Positions 44,667 to 58,264 of a stretch of 64,000 bases of DNA are shown one piece after another. Where the stretch lies: contig JAYKXP010000050.1 of the NCBI GenBank assembly GCA_037176845.1, positions 334,501-398,500 on the forward strand, given 5' to 3'. The position numbers and the translations under genes are program-made. Source of the stretch: Paramarasmius palmivorus. Lineage: Eukaryota > Basidiomycota > Agaricomycetes > Agaricales > Marasmiaceae. The notes beneath the pieces were generated by a model. That model was given only the letters and a program-made list of their open reading frames with translations. It was not told where the DNA came from and ran no database searches. Numbering within the stretch: position 1 is the first letter of the stretch; each line of letters opens with the position of its first letter.

Positions 44667-46227
44667 TTACGCCGGAGCTCACGAGTGGTGCACGGGGAGT
44701 TATTGGATGAACCAGAAGCTCGAATGGCACGTGCACGGCGTGGATGATGGGAGGAGATTCAATAAGAGTGCAGGATGCGGAGCATTTTTGCTGTATTCGA
44801 CAGACCCTAGGTGGCTAAATAAAGGCTCCTCATGTCCTTGACACCGCGCAATATCTGTCAACTGTTGAACAGCCTCCCATACGATTTGGCGCCAGTATGT
44901 TTCGGGTATAAAGCCTCAAGAGCGCTAGATTGCCAGGAAGGTTCCTGAGGGAACTGGCAGCTATGTGTCTGGAGGCGAATGTATCGAAGTATGGACCTGA
45001 ACACTGCCTGGTCGGAATGGGCGGATTAGCATAATTAGACTTATTTGAGGGACGTATAACATACCTACACAAGTCACAAGCTACTATTTTTATACGATAC
45101 ACTCAGCTACAGCCTCCAGCTCAAGAATGGCCTGCCGAATGAATAGGGTTCCGGAGATGATTTAGGAAGAGGACACGAAAACAGGATATGGTGGTCGATG
45201 AAGTTGAACTTGCTCTAGATATAATCTAGTTAGCAACTGAGAAATCGGCATTTGGGTGGTATACGCACCGTTTTCAGGTGGGAGATGAGTGAGGTGCCAG
45301 TCGATGGTCGTGGTGAAGGTCAGAGATTATTCGCGCTAAAATTCCCATGGCACTTTTGAAGTTTTCCTTTTCTTTCTGCTACCACGACCGTTTCACTGTT
45401 GACACTCCCTCATTGTAGTTTCCGACGCTGGTACTGTGAATTTATATCAACTGTAATGGAAATCCTTACTTGACGTGACTTAGGATCGGCGCGATTCCTC
45501 TTCGTACCTTCGGGCCTTCAAAACTACTAGCAATAGGACTATGCAAGCTCATCACCACTCAATACATTCAAGTAATAGGTATGGTGCAAATACCACGCCT
45601 GCGAAAACCTGGTTATCATGGGAGCGTAGGAACCTCAATACGCTAGTGAACTAGGCACACCACGAAGAAGAGACTGCAAGGGGTACTTTACTTTCTCGAT
45701 ATTATCCATAGTGACTATGAGCCAACGAACTAGGTAGGATGACTCTAGCCCATGATATAATCTGGATAGAGAAGTAGACACTACTGCGGTGCTCAAGGTG
45801 GAGCATGGGTGCCTCGTTTTACGGTACCATACCTCAAGCTTCCAGTTGTTTTTCGGTGTCAACGGTCAATACAGCTCATCCAGATCTGGCGGAAGGACAA
45901 GCTTAGGGTAATCCAATAACCCGACGAGGGTAGGCTCACATGTGTCGAGCTCAACCAACATCAAATTTGAGTAGCCAATCTTGGGACATACATGAATTTA
46001 CAAGGTACACACAACTTCGTTCCTCTTCGCTCGGATGTAAAGTAGCATCAGAGGAACAAATCAAAATACATAATTGCAAGTCTTCATTTCCGTTTTCTTT
46101 TCAATTTCCACGTGTATTCAAACGCACTGTGCACAGAAATGAATCAGCACCAAGAACGCAAGGCATAAGTCACGATAGACACTCACCACAAGGTATCTTT
46201 GGCTTGAGAATCGCTCAAATCACTGAA
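44667..46227. other. Intergenic stretch, nothing recognised
   Basis: There are only short ORFs without motifs. It contains the promoter of NLR3 at the left end. Confidence 0.4.
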
Positions 46228-46745
46228 TCAAGCGGAAACTGCACCAGAGGCGCTAGAAGTCGGTGGTGGCGGCGGCGGAAGGTCTGTCGTGGGGAACGGT
46301 GGCAGAGAGCCCGAAGGTGGTGGTGGCGGAAAACCGGTACCACTTGGGAAGGGGAAACTGAAGCTTCCAGATGGGAACGGAGGGAACGAGAACGGCCCCG
46401 AAGGAAACGGAGGAAAGCTGCCTGAAGGAAATGGGAAAGAGAATGTTCCAGAAGGGAACGGTGGAAATTCTGTGCCAGTCGGGAATGGGAAACTCCCTGT
46501 TGGTGGAGGTGGAGGAGGCGGGGGTACGTCTGTCGACGATGGTGGTGGTGGCGGCGGAGGCACGTCCGTAGAGGACGGCGGTGGTGGAGGTGCCTCAGTC
46601 GAAGACGGTGGTGGCAATGTGCCTCCCTGTGGAAGCTGCAATACACAAGTCAGAGATTGGGTCGCGAAAATACAAAGCGAGAAAGGCTTACAGCTACAGC
46701 AGACAAAGCAACGCCGAGAGCGACAAAGACAGCGAAGGACTTCAT
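46228..46745 (-). CDS. Small secreted Pro/Phe-rich repeat protein
   Basis: Exon 1 (46692-46745) encodes a classic signal peptide, MKSFAVFVALGVALSAVA. A 56-nt intron leads into exon 2 (46228-46635), giving a mature chain of about 135 residues. It is almost entirely low complexity: PPPPPSSTDV repeats, then FPSGSF/FPPFPSG units repeated about seven times, then PPPPPTSSASGAVSA. It has no cysteines after cleavage and no enzymatic motif. It may be a cell-wall or extracellular-matrix protein; the hydrophobic Phe/Pro repeats could self-associate or bind surfaces. The plus strand of this region gives a long Gly-rich open frame that is only a shadow. Confidence 0.75.
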
Positions 46746-48436
46746 TTTGCACGACGAATTATGTCTTGAAGAGTAGAAGAGATCTGTTGCGAACTCTGAG
46801 GCAAGATGGTGAGCTGCAGAAGCTCTTTTATACCGCAGATATTGCTGTAGAGTCGGTTGAACTCCAGCACACCATTTTTGATCATACATGGACTATTTCG
46901 ACACTGTGGAGTGAGCCGGACAAAAGCCATACTCCACGCATAATTCAGAGGAAAAATTCCTTGTCGTCAGAGACGGGTACGCGAAGAAATTCCTGCTCGT
47001 ATTACGCAAAATAAGAGCGTAGTTCTCGCGTGGCGCGACCACCGGACGGTGCTTCTTGGTTCGACATATTCGGATGTTTTGAACGAATTTGAAGATGGAT
47101 TCTTGTGATCGTCATGTTGCTAAGTTGAAGTGTCTATTTGGAGTAGAGGTTAGTTAAAAGAAGGTTGGTGCACAAGGTCTATGAAATTTACCTCGGGATC
47201 AGCTGGGAAAACGAAGTCAATATTTGGCACAAATAACCAGAACCAAAGAAGCAATTCATACCTAGCTCCGATGTTTGGGTAGAACTTCGGTCGATAGAGA
47301 GCTGTATACTCGAGTACAGTATAGGGTGACTGTATATGGGACGTGCGATGTTGTCGGGTGAAATGCTCTGGATAAATGACAGAACCAAGTTATAGCCGTG
47401 AGCTGGGATGTGTGAGGAAGCGGTTACATACGTACCCGATGAAGGGATGGTGGTGGTCGATCCAAGACGGGTTGAAAGATTCCAGGCGCCTCTTTTTCCT
47501 TGCTACCGCCATGATGATTCAGGCGGACACTAGAAAGCAAGCCCATGTTTTCGCTTTCGCATTCTATAAACATCTCATTGCTTATAAGAAGCCGTAGGAG
47601 GCTCGAAAAAAACAGGAGTTGAAGGGGAGATGACTTGGTGGGTCTGTCATTTCTTCATTTTTTCCTATGTTCTTGGAAACATTGACAATTTGCAAAGTGT
47701 CTCAGTCGCTCAAAGTCAGAACCCGGCTGCTACCTACAAGACATAATCGATGCATGATTCATTGGACCCTCGACCTTCTTCTCTGCACACCTCCAAATTC
47801 ATTTTCACCGTCATCAACACTTCTCCACAACTTTCTCGGTGATGATGCGGACCACCGGCGTTCAAACTGAGAAGTGACGAGGGCATGCAAAAGAAAGAAA
47901 TACGCAAGAACTGAGGATACACACACTCGTCATGCGGTAGTCTAGGTGCATGGATGGCTGGTTTACGACGTGCTGGGCCGCTGTTGGGAGAACTCCGGAA
48001 AATCGCTCTCTGCCACCTTCCTGCTAAGAGCCTCATTCGATATTCACAGACGCCACAATATCAGCTGAATGATCGTTCCAGCCTTCCGCCTTCCCTTTAA
48101 TGGCTCCCCCCAAAAACGTAATACTACCTGTATACACATGCATGACCTCGACGCGGTAGTAGCATGATGACCAAAGGAGTTCCCTCAGACTCACTTCAGC
48201 CGGCCTCTCGCTGAACCTCAACGTCGCCCTTGACAGAGTAATAACATGGGCACACTCCGTTTTAGCCAGGGCGAAGCAAAGACATATCCTGGGTAACCAT
48301 GCACGCGGCTATCTCCCGTCAATGTAAGCCACACAGGTCCAAGGATGGTGAAGAGCCAAGGGTAGTAATCATAAGGCAGCCGTGTTTATCTCGACTTCTC
48401 CACCTCTTGTTATCCCCCGACTCTCGCCTTTGGGCC
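46746..48436. other. Intergenic stretch, nothing recognised
   Basis: There are no supported genes. It lies between two divergent transcription units and should contain both promoters. Confidence 0.4.
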
Positions 48437-51009
48437 ATGGTCAACTTTGTCGAACGTGTCAATGCTCGAGTGAGTGCTGTCTGCGTTGCGTATTACTTTC
48501 CACAACGAATTCAACTGACATTTTCTCAAGGTCGCTGATTCTTTCGCTGGGAGGTGGTTCAGACTCGAGGGCTCAGGACATCCCAAAGAGCGTCTAGGGT
48601 CGAGGTTTACAGTGCGTTTTCATTGCCCTGCCAAATACCGCGAGGTCTTATCGGTCTACCGTAGACGGAAATCCGAGCAGGACTAACAACATGGGTACCT
48701 TTCCACTTCATGTCAATATTCAATAGATGATTGACATTCGTTGATGCATAGGCGGCCATGGCATACATCGTGGGTGTCCCTATCCCTATCCTATTGAGAC
48801 GTATTACTCAATTGCCCACCCTATCATGATCCAGATATCAGTCAACGCTTCCATCATTTCAGATTCCGGAGGCACATGCGTCTGCCCAACCAATGACGGC
48901 TGCATCGAAGATGCAACCTACTCTGCCTGCGTAGACGAAGTCAGGAACGACCTGATTATTTCCACCGCTGCAATCTCAGCTTTGGCGTCTTGCCTGATGG
49001 GTATATTTGCGAATCTACCGGTTGGGATGGCACCAGGTCTCGGTGTGAATGCCTACGTGGGTTTAGCTTGCTTGATTCCAAAATCTAGAGGCTGATATTA
49101 TACGGGACAGTTGGCGTACTCGGTAGTTGGATTTCATGGTACTGGGCTTATCTCCTACGGGCAGGCTATGTCTGCAGTGTTCCTCGAAGGGTATGTTCAC
49201 ACTACCGCTGAACGCTTCGCCTCTTCTCATCCATTCTTTTGCGATAGATGGCTCTTTCTGTTCCTCTCCCTGATTGGCGTACGTCAATGGCTCGTCCGGC
49301 TTATGCCTCGTTCGCTGGTCCTTGCGATCGGTGCTGGTATCGGTCTCTTCATTGCGTGAGTTACCTCAGGTTTAAGATTCCGTAATCCCTCTAACCATTG
49401 CGTCTAGTATGGTCGGCTTGTGTGAGTACTCCTCGCTCTCAAATGGGAACTTGCAAATGAACTTTGAGAACTGGTTATAGCTCCGAGCGGCCTGGGTGTC
49501 ATCGGTGGTAACAAGACCAACTTTGTAGGCTTAGGCGGGTGCAAAGCATCCGATTTCGAGACGGGCCTTCCGAACTTTTGTGCGCGTGGGGTTCTCCAGA
49601 ATCCAGCGATGTGGTTAGGGATATTTCTTGGAGGGTGAGTTGATCAACGTCTATCGGCTGAGATGTTACTCACCACCAATAGCATTCTTACTGTCATCCT
49701 GATGCTCTACCGTGTGCGAGGAGCCATCCTCATCGGCATCTTCATTGTTTCGATTATCTCTTGGCCACGACCCACGGCTGTTACATACTTCCCGCATACT
49801 CCTCAAGGAGACGCCAGGTTTGATTACTTCAAGCAGGTTGTAACCTTTCATCGGATTGACAAAGTGGGGAATGTGCTTGATTACGCGTATGGGTAAGCCA
49901 CTTCCGCTTTTTCTCATGGTGATCATTGATTAATTTGCGTTTGAAGTAACGGCCACGTCTGGTATGCTCTGGTAACCTTTCTATATGTCGATATTTTGGG
50001 TGAGTGTTTGTCATCGTGTTGGTATTCAAGCGTGTGCTGATTCTTCACATTTAGACACAACTGGGTAAGCGTTCCGCCTCGGAAAGATGGACACAAATTG
50101 ATCTTCTGTAGCACGTTATACTCAATGGCCAAGTTGGCTGGACTTCGCGACCCCGTTACGCTCGATTTCGAGGGCTCTACTATGGCATACTGCGTCGACG
50201 CCTTCTCGATTAGCATAGGCTCTCTCTTAGGTGTGAGCCCCGTGACGGCTTTCATTGAGAGTGCCACTGGTATCAGTGGTAAGTGCTCTATTCCCAGTGC
50301 TCAGATAGGGATCTAACTTTGTTTATTCATAGAGGGCGGAAAGACCGGTATTGCTGCCATTGTAACGGGCCTCGCTTTCGTCGTTTGTGTCTTCTTCTCG
50401 CCAATCTTTGCGTCCATTCCTCCGTGGGCCACCGGTGGTGCGTTGGTTATCGTTGGATCATTGATGATTCGCAAGTGAGCTACCATTCGGTTGGTTGATT
50501 CCGTATGCTCATGCACATATTCTCTAGTCTTCAAGATGTTAACTGGGACTATATCGGCGATGCTGTACCTGCGTTTATTACCCTGATTGTCATTCCGTTA
50601 TCTTACAAGTCAGTTTTCAGTTCATCCCTTGTCGAGCACTTATTGATCACATCTGTCAGTCTCGCATACGGTGTCATTGCTGGCATACTTTCCTACATGA
50701 CCATCAATGGGATACCCTGGGTGGTCATGAAGCTCTCGAACGGGCGCATCGTTCCTCCGAGTTACCAGTACGCGGAGGAATGGTCAGTTCCACCTGGCGG
50801 TTTGATCCCTCGTTGGATGTGAGCCATTTCTGTGTCGCTGCCCTAAGATCATCACCTGACATCCGACCAGACTTATCCTCACTGGGCGTGCACAATTAAA
50901 TGAAGCTGTGGACGGGCGTTCGTCGTCTTCAGTCGATACTACTTCACAAGAGCATGACAAAGGGAACGAGTCGCCGATTGGCATGGTGGACTCGGAGAAA
51001 GAGATTTGA
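48437..51009 (+). CDS. AzgA-type purine (hypoxanthine/adenine/guanine) permease
   Basis: This is a proton-coupled purine transporter of the plasma membrane, AzgA-like group of the NCS2/NAT-related permeases. The start is ATG 48437 ([11 protein letters not shown]), followed by many short exons. The family signature is clear: AMAYI spliced to [17 protein letters not shown], then [30 protein letters not shown] and [44 protein letters not shown] and [19 protein letters not shown] follow, and then [15 protein letters not shown]. About 12 membrane segments fit the family. The C-terminal tail is hydrophilic and ends SEKEI at a TGA (51007-51009). I counted at least eleven introns by frame changes and did not place each one exactly. 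No break was seen. Confidence 0.9.
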
Positions 51010-52426
51010 AAGTGTCAGCTATTGAAGCCCTTTCCGACTGATTACTACAGTGTTAGGTTACATGTAACTGTACTGCAATCTTTATGCGTTCATCCATGCA
51101 GTCCGGTCTTGTTCCCTACAGCACCCTTCACTCTCCAAAGCTTTACCCCTAGCTCGTCGTTCTCTTCGGAATCGAACATCGGAATCACTTGACAATCGAC
51201 TGGCTTTTGTATTTCGCAATTTGAAGCTTGAGGGGTTTTCTGGAGAAACGTTGTATCGGGTAGCGGAGGTGGTGCATGGGTTGCAATAGTTTTACTTTCG
51301 ACGCATGAGGACCTGGTATCGTATCCAAATATGCCAATGGACGAGAGGACAAGCTGGAGGCCTTCTATAGACGAGTCTTGTCCAAACGGCGACCCTGACG
51401 TCCGATACACCAGTTTAAGCATCAAGTAAGGATTCTCAGGTCGTAGAATGCGAAAACATTCAGCACACCCTTGCATGTACCCAAAAGTATCATGGAAAGG
51501 GAACGTGATTGTGCAGCAAAGTTCAGTGGTGGGTGTTTCACGGATTGGTCTGTAGAAATTGTGTTCAGTGTCAAGCTACGAGCTTAAGAGGCACATGGGT
51601 TAATGTTGACGTACCTAGAGCTGTATCACTCAACAACTTCCTAGAATCTCGCTAACATTTGTCCACCTGTCGCGGCCTTTTCCGGGTTGCTCGGACTGGG
51701 TACAAACGAGCTGTTTTGTAAGCTCATGTGGGGATGATGTAGACTAAGGTAGTAGCAGGCGGCAAGCCCAGAGAATCGCATATGCGAAATATGCAGAAGG
51801 TGAATGGAAATTGAAATGCGGTATGTTGGCTGTCGAAATGTTAATGTAGAAGAAGGACGAGAAATCTCACTTTATTTGATTCGGAGGATTTTCGACTATG
51901 GTGGTTGAGGATGACAAACTGACGCAGCGTTGGTACCGAGTTCTGTGCCTTTGATTCTCTTTTCACATCCTCAAGTGGCCTCAAGTCTAGCTCAAGTCCG
52001 TCCTAGTGGAAGGGAATGGTCTGTGTGGAAGTATGTTATCAGTGGCAGTATGCAAGCTATGATAAAGTTGACGAACTTCACAGATTAGATGACTTCTAAT
52101 CTAGTTCATCTCTGTTCACTGAAGGAAGCACATCTGGGAAGCCATTAAGGAAGGTGTATTGAAGGCTTAGACTTGCAGGATATTGGGACGAGCATTTCGG
52201 AGACGTTGGCTGGGGTAATGTTGGGCTAGGTAAGCTGCCCTCTTCGTCGAGGTCCTCCATCTTTGATTGGGCGCGTGAACAGTGAAATATTATTCGCCAA
52301 TGATACGCATATGCGTCATTTTCGTTGCTCGCGACCATCACAAGGTAGCTTGGGCAGCAGTCACCTCTGGCAAAACTAATTCATCACACATAAATTACAG
52401 GCACCAAGAACTACCGGACCTCAGAC
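51010..52426. other. Intergenic region with two weak minus-strand ORFs
   Basis: Open frames at 51090-51476 (FRILRPENPYLMLKLVYR, then a Pro/Thr-rich part) and 52096-52341 (DLDEEGSLPSPTLPQPTSP) may be exons of one or two small unknown genes. I could not join them with convincing splice sites and recognise no domain. Confidence 0.3.
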
Positions 52427-53898
52427 TTATAACCGACTGCGAACTTCGACATGCTCCTTAGCCACATTGGCACTTCTAACGCATGCCTCGTCAAACAGTT
52501 TTACCCACTCCAATACTCCTTCAACTAATCTCGACACATCTTCCCTCGTATGGGTCGCGTTTAAGCAGATACGGACCCTCTCCTTTCCTTTTGGGACAGC
52601 TGGAAACGGGATTGGGTGTGCAACAATGCCGTGACGCGACCTTAGATGGACAGAGAGATCTACCGCTGGAGATGTGTCGTGAAGAATCGCATGGGTTGCT
52701 GTCCGAATCGTTGGAGGTGGAGGAAGGGGGGTGATGAGGGGGACAATCGGGGAATATGCCGAAAGCTCTGCATTTTCAGCTAGTGGAAGGCCCCCAACCA
52801 CCAGGGACTCCGATCCAAGCCTTTCGTCCTTCAGTCTTTTGATCAACGTTCTCACCAACCATCGACTTGTTTCCAAGACGCGTAGCGCTTTGCTCTCTGC
52901 TGTTCCATCTTCAAGCATGTCAAAAGAGCATGAAGCAGCAATGACGTTTAATTGAGATAGTGTTGTGGTGTAGATCAAGGGTCTCGCATAGTTTGTGAGA
53001 TATTTCACGAGAAGCGGAGTTGTCAATACGATGGCTTTGAAGGATAGTGAGTCAGTACTGGGTCCTACTGAACAGAAAGTGATAGATGCTTACCACCAGT
53101 AGCAGCCAAGGCTTTTCCGAATGTCACAAGCCTGGCAATGATCCTTGGGTGCCCTTCTAGCCCCTCAAGTGCTACCCGCCCGCGACCTTGGGGCCCGTAT
53201 ACCCCGGTGGCGTGAGCTTCGTCGACGATCATGTATGCATTTCCCAACGGAAATAGCTCTTCCAGCACCTCGACCATTTGCCTCAGTGGCGCCACGCTAC
53301 CTTCCATGCTGTACAGGCTCTCGACGGCGAGGAACAGGGAAGATTTCCCTGTCTTTAGCCGAGAAGCGGCAGTGTCATGATTCCCTGACTTTTCCTCTAA
53401 AACCGATTGTAAAGCATCACGCATCGCCGGCAGACTGTTATGCACAAATGCGACTTGCTTTTCTGCTTGACATCCAGACCTGAGGCCATCATGCACGCTG
53501 GCATGGATGTATTCATCGTATACGACGACATCACCAGGCTGGGGTATCGTGGAGAAGAGGCTAACGTTGGCATCGTAGCCAGAATTGAAGAGAAGTGTGC
53601 CTCCGTCCTCGTGTCCGAAGAACGAGGCTAGTCGCGTTTCGAGGTGGTTGTGGACCATGGTGTTAACAAGGAGGCGTGAACCTCCTGCACCTAGAAGATC
53701 TGGTGCACGAGTCAGAGCCTCAAGTAATCGAGAGCGGAGGCCGGATGACTTGGATAGAGAGAGAAAGTCGTTGGAGACAAAATACGTATATGGCGCGGAG
53801 GTAACGACTGGTTGGGGAACGCTGACGAGGACACCCCGTTTGGCGCGGGACCTGAGTTTATCCTCGAGCGCAATGTTCAAGTAGTTGGGAGTGGACAT
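52427..53898 (-). CDS. Alpha-oxoamine synthase, BioF-like (8-amino-7-oxononanoate synthase)
   Basis: This is a PLP-dependent class II aminotransferase-fold enzyme. The likely reaction joins pimeloyl thioester and L-alanine to 8-amino-7-oxononanoate, the first step of biotin ring assembly. Exons 53094-53898 and 52427-53034 give 470 residues. Family motifs include YTYFVSNDFLSLS, LGAGGSRLLVNTMVHNHLE, LLFNSGYDANVSLFS, YDEYIHASVHDG, VESLYSMEGSVAPL, and VDEAHATGVYGPQGRG with the PLP-ring aspartate. LVTFGKALAATGA carries the PLP lysine and is split by the single intron. Closeness to 5-aminolevulinate synthase or KBL is less likely given the sequence and length. It reads intact. Subcellular location is not evident; no clear mitochondrial presequence is seen. 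Confidence 0.88.
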
Positions 53899-54570
53899 CT
53901 GGAAGTCTGGGCTGTCTGAGTTCTTTTCCCTGTGGTTGAACCTTTAAAACAACGCCAGGACATGCCCATAATTGATCAAGTCCGTTTCCTTGAACATGAC
54001 AACACCCAAATCAGTACTCACAATAGATCAAGATGGCAAAACAGGGCGAGTTGGGGACCTTCTGGAACGCCAATCAATCACCGAATACATAAGCATGTAC
54101 TACGGTTTCCTCTGCACATTCAAAGCATTGCCTCAACAACCTTGCTTCTGTATTACTTCGCCCGTACCCGAGATAGATGCATAGACATTGTTCGCGATTC
54201 GATCTTTGACTTAACAGCCTTCTGGGCGCCTGAGCGGCCAACAATGTTGTGATACATATTAGATTGAGACAGGTAAACCTTCAACCGCGTTTCTCCAAGC
54301 ATCGAATAGTGACTGATCATTCTTAGCACATCAGTACTTAATCCGACGCAGTAACTGCGATTGTTGATCATCATTTTGGCACCCAGTGATACACAATCCG
54401 AAACCGATGACTCGGAAAGTCTCTGCCAAAGATAACATATGTATGTATGCCGATCCCCATCTTTGTAGAAAACTGACAAATGCTGCTCTATTAACTCTTT
54501 CTCCTGATAAGTATAAAGTTCATGCTCAGGCTCGTTTAGGAGCTTTCATTGCTCTTCCGCCCAATTTGCT
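53899..54570. other. Divergent intergenic region
   Basis: This lies between BioF-like (minus) and the 7-TM gene (plus). Short ORFs are without motifs. A further 5' exon of the 7-TM gene could lie here, since its predicted N-terminus is short. Confidence 0.35.
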
Positions 54571-56122
54571 ATGATTCCAGACCTAGGTTATAACAAGGTG
54601 GGCTCGTACATTTGGCCTTTAGTGCACATGCTCATTCTCATTATGCGACCAAGTCCATGTTGGTTGCGCTCTGGGTATGCTACTCCTTATTCCTGGTCTT
54701 TCTGAACTGTCTTACGGTTTATTAACCAGACTGAGACCGTGCTATATGGTGAGATTGCTTATTCTAGTCTAGCTTAGACTAATCCGGTTATAGGTATGAA
54801 TACGGTGTTGTTCATTATGTGCGTGTATGTTCTGGTGCGCAGTGGTAAGAAAGGCAAGGGTCTCAACAAGCCACTCCTCGTTACGGCAATAATTCTGTAC
54901 ACCCTTTGCACTGCCCACGTTGTCACCGATCTTGGTCGAGCCATCGCAGGGTTCATCAACTACGAGAACAGTCCAGGGGGCGCAATGGCATACTATGCAC
55001 AACTCTGGACCTGGAGCACTATCCTTCGGCACGCTATCTATGCTACAAATACGTGAGCTATTCCCACTGCTCAACCACTGCTAAAGAACGCTAGTTCATT
55101 CTACTTTTTTTAGTGCTGTTGCAGATGCACTTCTAGTATGTATCACACTCCGCATTACCAAAGTCTATTTCTGAAGCCCAAAGGTTTACCGCCTCTACAT
55201 CGTGTGGAACTTCAGCGTCAAGATGGCCATCGGGCCTCTGATATTGCTTCTGGCTACTACGGGTCTGGCATAAAATCATTGTTCAATCTCCATCATTATC
55301 TGATTCTACACTTAGGATGCGCATTCCGTGCTGTATGGGGCTTCAGTAATATCAAGCAAGGAGGAGATACCTATGTTGCGGACGTTTACACATGGGGCAT
55401 CGCAGGGTTTACTCTCTCGCTCCTTCACAACCTTGTTGTCACTGGTCTCATAGGTGAACCCTACCTTCCCAATGGCATTTGATTGTTTTTCAAGGTTGAA
55501 GTATCTCTAGCTGGACGTATCTGGTGGTGCGGGAGCAGAATGTCAGCTACTCTTGGCCGAAAACATGCTCGAAAGTACGACCGGGCTATGGCTATTATGT
55601 ACGTCAATTGAACCAATATCTTGTGCAGTAATGACGGTGTACATGCCAGTGTCGAATCGGGGGCTATCTACTCTTTCTGTGTCTTCGTGGTCTTGGTCAC
55701 TTATGCAACAAAAACAAATGGTGTAGTGAGTCAAAAAATTTATCGTTTCCTAATGTTCAATGCCTAATTTCGAACAGTACATTGCTTTAAATGCTGTAGC
55801 GCAGATCATGGTAAGGCAAGGACGTCAATAACATCTCCTTTTCTGACGCCCGGAGTGATAGGGACTCAATCCAATTCTCATCATTGTTCGTGTTGGTCTT
55901 GGCTTGACACCACATGACACTACGTATCAAACTACCACAAGGAACACAGAAACGCTGAACTCGGCAAGAGCGCGCGTTCACGTTCAGCGCTCGGATTCAT
56001 CCGGCGTACAGGTGCACAATGTTACGGAGATTATTACCGATGGGCAACGAGCGGGAGACATTGAGATCAATCTCGAAGATATGTCGGGGTTCGGAAAGAA
56101 GGCCCGCACATCTGTTGACTAA
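54571..56122 (+). CDS. Agaricomycete 7-TM plasma-membrane protein
   Basis: The start is ATG 54571 (MIPDLGYNK). Small exons join in phase into TETVLYGMNTVLFIMCVYVL, LLVTAIIL...HVVTDLGRAIAGF, then AVADALLVYRLYIVWNF, MAIGPLILLLATTG, DVYTWGIAGFTLSLLHNLVV, and AGRIWWCGSRM. A block with VESGAIYSFCVFVVLVTYA and LGLTPHDTTYQ follows. The order of helices and the VYRLYIVW and ESGxIYS motifs are characteristic of a large family of basidiomycete seven-helix proteins of unknown ligand, possibly GPCR-like. The hydrophilic tail ends in a stop at 56120-56122. No disruption is seen. The first helix looks shorter than usual, so the true start may be upstream. Confidence 0.75.
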
Positions 56123-58264
56123 AAAGTTGGCTTACCAAACGGCGCCTACGGAGCGAGTAGTTTTTGATATTCAATTAAATGTAGGTATTTGTAGTATATT
56201 TAAAGCTACCTGAGAATGAGACAGGCCTCGGCATTGAACTTGAAAATACCTTATCGGAGACTACCACAGACCACATCGCTTGCGATTGACAAAGTTAATA
56301 GTACTTATCCGGGACGCGTGTGAAAACGAGCGACTTAGGCCTGTAACCGGCCCCTCACGCGACGAGCAAGCAGGTGCGTGAGGTGACTTGTCATCGTCAA
56401 TAGGGACCGGTTACAGGTCTACGAGCGACTCGGAATAGGTGCCACGAAAAATCCCCCATAACTCAGACAAAAGAACGAGCCCTCCGTTACACTCCGAACC
56501 CGGTAAAGCGTTTTGGACTTGAATGCCTGAAATCCTCCCTCTTCTCATCAGTCTACAAAGGAATGCAGGATATCTATATTGAATACCTAAAGCGAGGATA
56601 GAGTCGCGTTCAATAAGTATTGACATGAATCTTGTTGATTCTTTTGTCTCCCGCTTTTTGCTTCCGGAAATGGCAGTATCATCAGAGAAGAAGACCAAGA
56701 CATCCTCAAGTGTCGTCACGCACATGCAATGTACATTGGCGGTGATACTGTAGGTTCCTAAGTGGCATCAACTTTATCATTATCCTTCAGTGTTGACATG
56801 ACCCACAACGGGCGGTATTAGCCATGATAACATTCTATAAGTATCATGGTGATGCACCCAGAAATCCAGAAAAGGGCACAAGCTGATATAAATCGCATCA
56901 CCGGTGGAGAACGTCTTTCCAAATCCCAAGTACCTCTCGGTGGGTGCTGCCGTCGTCTTTTCAATTCGAGATACTTGATCAATTTCAAATATCAGGACGA
57001 GATCACCGCATAATGGGAGAAACCTGACTGACTCATACAAATTTGTGTTCGGCTCTGGGCAGTACGGTGAACCGTGATTAATTGATTCTTCAACGCTGTA
57101 TATATCAATACTAATATCAATACAGGAGGGCATGCCCAAGGAGCTATCTCACCGAGGGGGAAGAGACTGGATATAGTAAACGTGATAGCAAGCCCAGGAG
57201 TCTTTGTTGGAAGTATATGTCAACACATCCATCTACCCAATCTACTTATGACGATTAGGTTCGGAAGATGTCTCCTTTGCGACACCTTGCAAACGATGTC
57301 GATGATGCTTGATGTTCGGGTTCTGCCATTTGGTGCAGAGATGGGTCGGCGGAATCATTGACCTGTTCCAGAAACCAAACTCATTTGATGTCCTGACTCC
57401 GATTCGCTCTCGGCCGTCCTGTTGACGTCGTAACGACATGGGCAGATGCCGCGTATCGTTGCGTGAAAAAGAAGGTATCTCTAACCTTGGAAAGGAAGGA
57501 GTATAGCCATCTAGTCCGCCTAAGGAAACTAGTATGGCCGGAAAGGGAGGACTCGAGTGCATGCAGTAGATCAGGCTGGAACTCCGAATGAGACCAGATG
57601 AGACCCAAGTCACCAAAGTTTGTCTGGGATCTAGAGGCGTGATCAGCGGTATTAGGCTCGAATTGATGCTATAGATGATGGAATGCCGCCGAAGGTTTCG
57701 TGTCGATAGCTTGATCTCTTGAGAAGAGATAGCGCCTCTCGTGGGTTCGCCTCGTCTCCTCACACTATCTGTCAGATAGTGCGCATGAGATACTTGTGGT
57801 TTCTTGACAAGCAAAAATGTCCTGAAGATGCACAAGGTAGCTAGTCTATAGCTCCGTGTATTGCACGGCAAGTTGGGGTAGAAAATGGCCGAGAAAAGGG
57901 ACCTTCTCGAGTGAAGAAGACCTGCGGCCATCTTCCTGGAGGGTACTCAAGTTGCATAAAAACTTGTTAAAGGCGTACGTCAAGGTTGGATGGGATTGAC
58001 CGACGTGAAGGAATGAGCTAGAGCCACGGCTATGCAAGGTAGTATTGGCTAATCTGGCACCTGCGCAAACTCTTGCAGATTCGATATAGAATCTAATAAG
58101 AAGAAGTCGATTCTTCTCGCAATGGATCCGGTGAAATTAGCTGGGATCCGATGCTGGCTACCACCGAAAACAGTAGGAGTACGATCATCTTTAGCGTTCG
58201 GAGACTTTCTTCGAAGATTCCATTTGGGAGAATCGCTTCCTTCACAGAGGTCGCGCTCCCCTTG
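56123..58264. other. Gene-poor region with weak minus-strand ORFs
   Basis: Open frames lie at 56411-56725, 56780-57133 (MPSCIDISIDIYSVEES, 118 codons) and 57242-57931. The first two could be exons of one unknown gene, but the donor between them is poor. The third has the biased composition of an antisense or noncoding frame. An 11-bp inverted repeat (CCTGTAACCGG/CCGGTTACAGG, 56340-56418) encloses a GC-rich loop. Confidence 0.3.

Noticed and set aside
46289..47014. Plus-strand Gly-rich ORF of 241 codons
   Set aside because: It is the antisense of the Pro-rich secreted protein, which has a signal peptide and a spliced intron on the minus strand.
53960..54260. Short plus ORFs upstream of the 7-TM gene as its first exons
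   Set aside because: No splice path in phase to 54571 was found; a missing N-terminal exon remains possible.
57242..57931. Minus-strand ORF of 229 codons
   Set aside because: Arg/Ser/Pro/Leu-biased composition, no motif, no splice context; probably noncoding.
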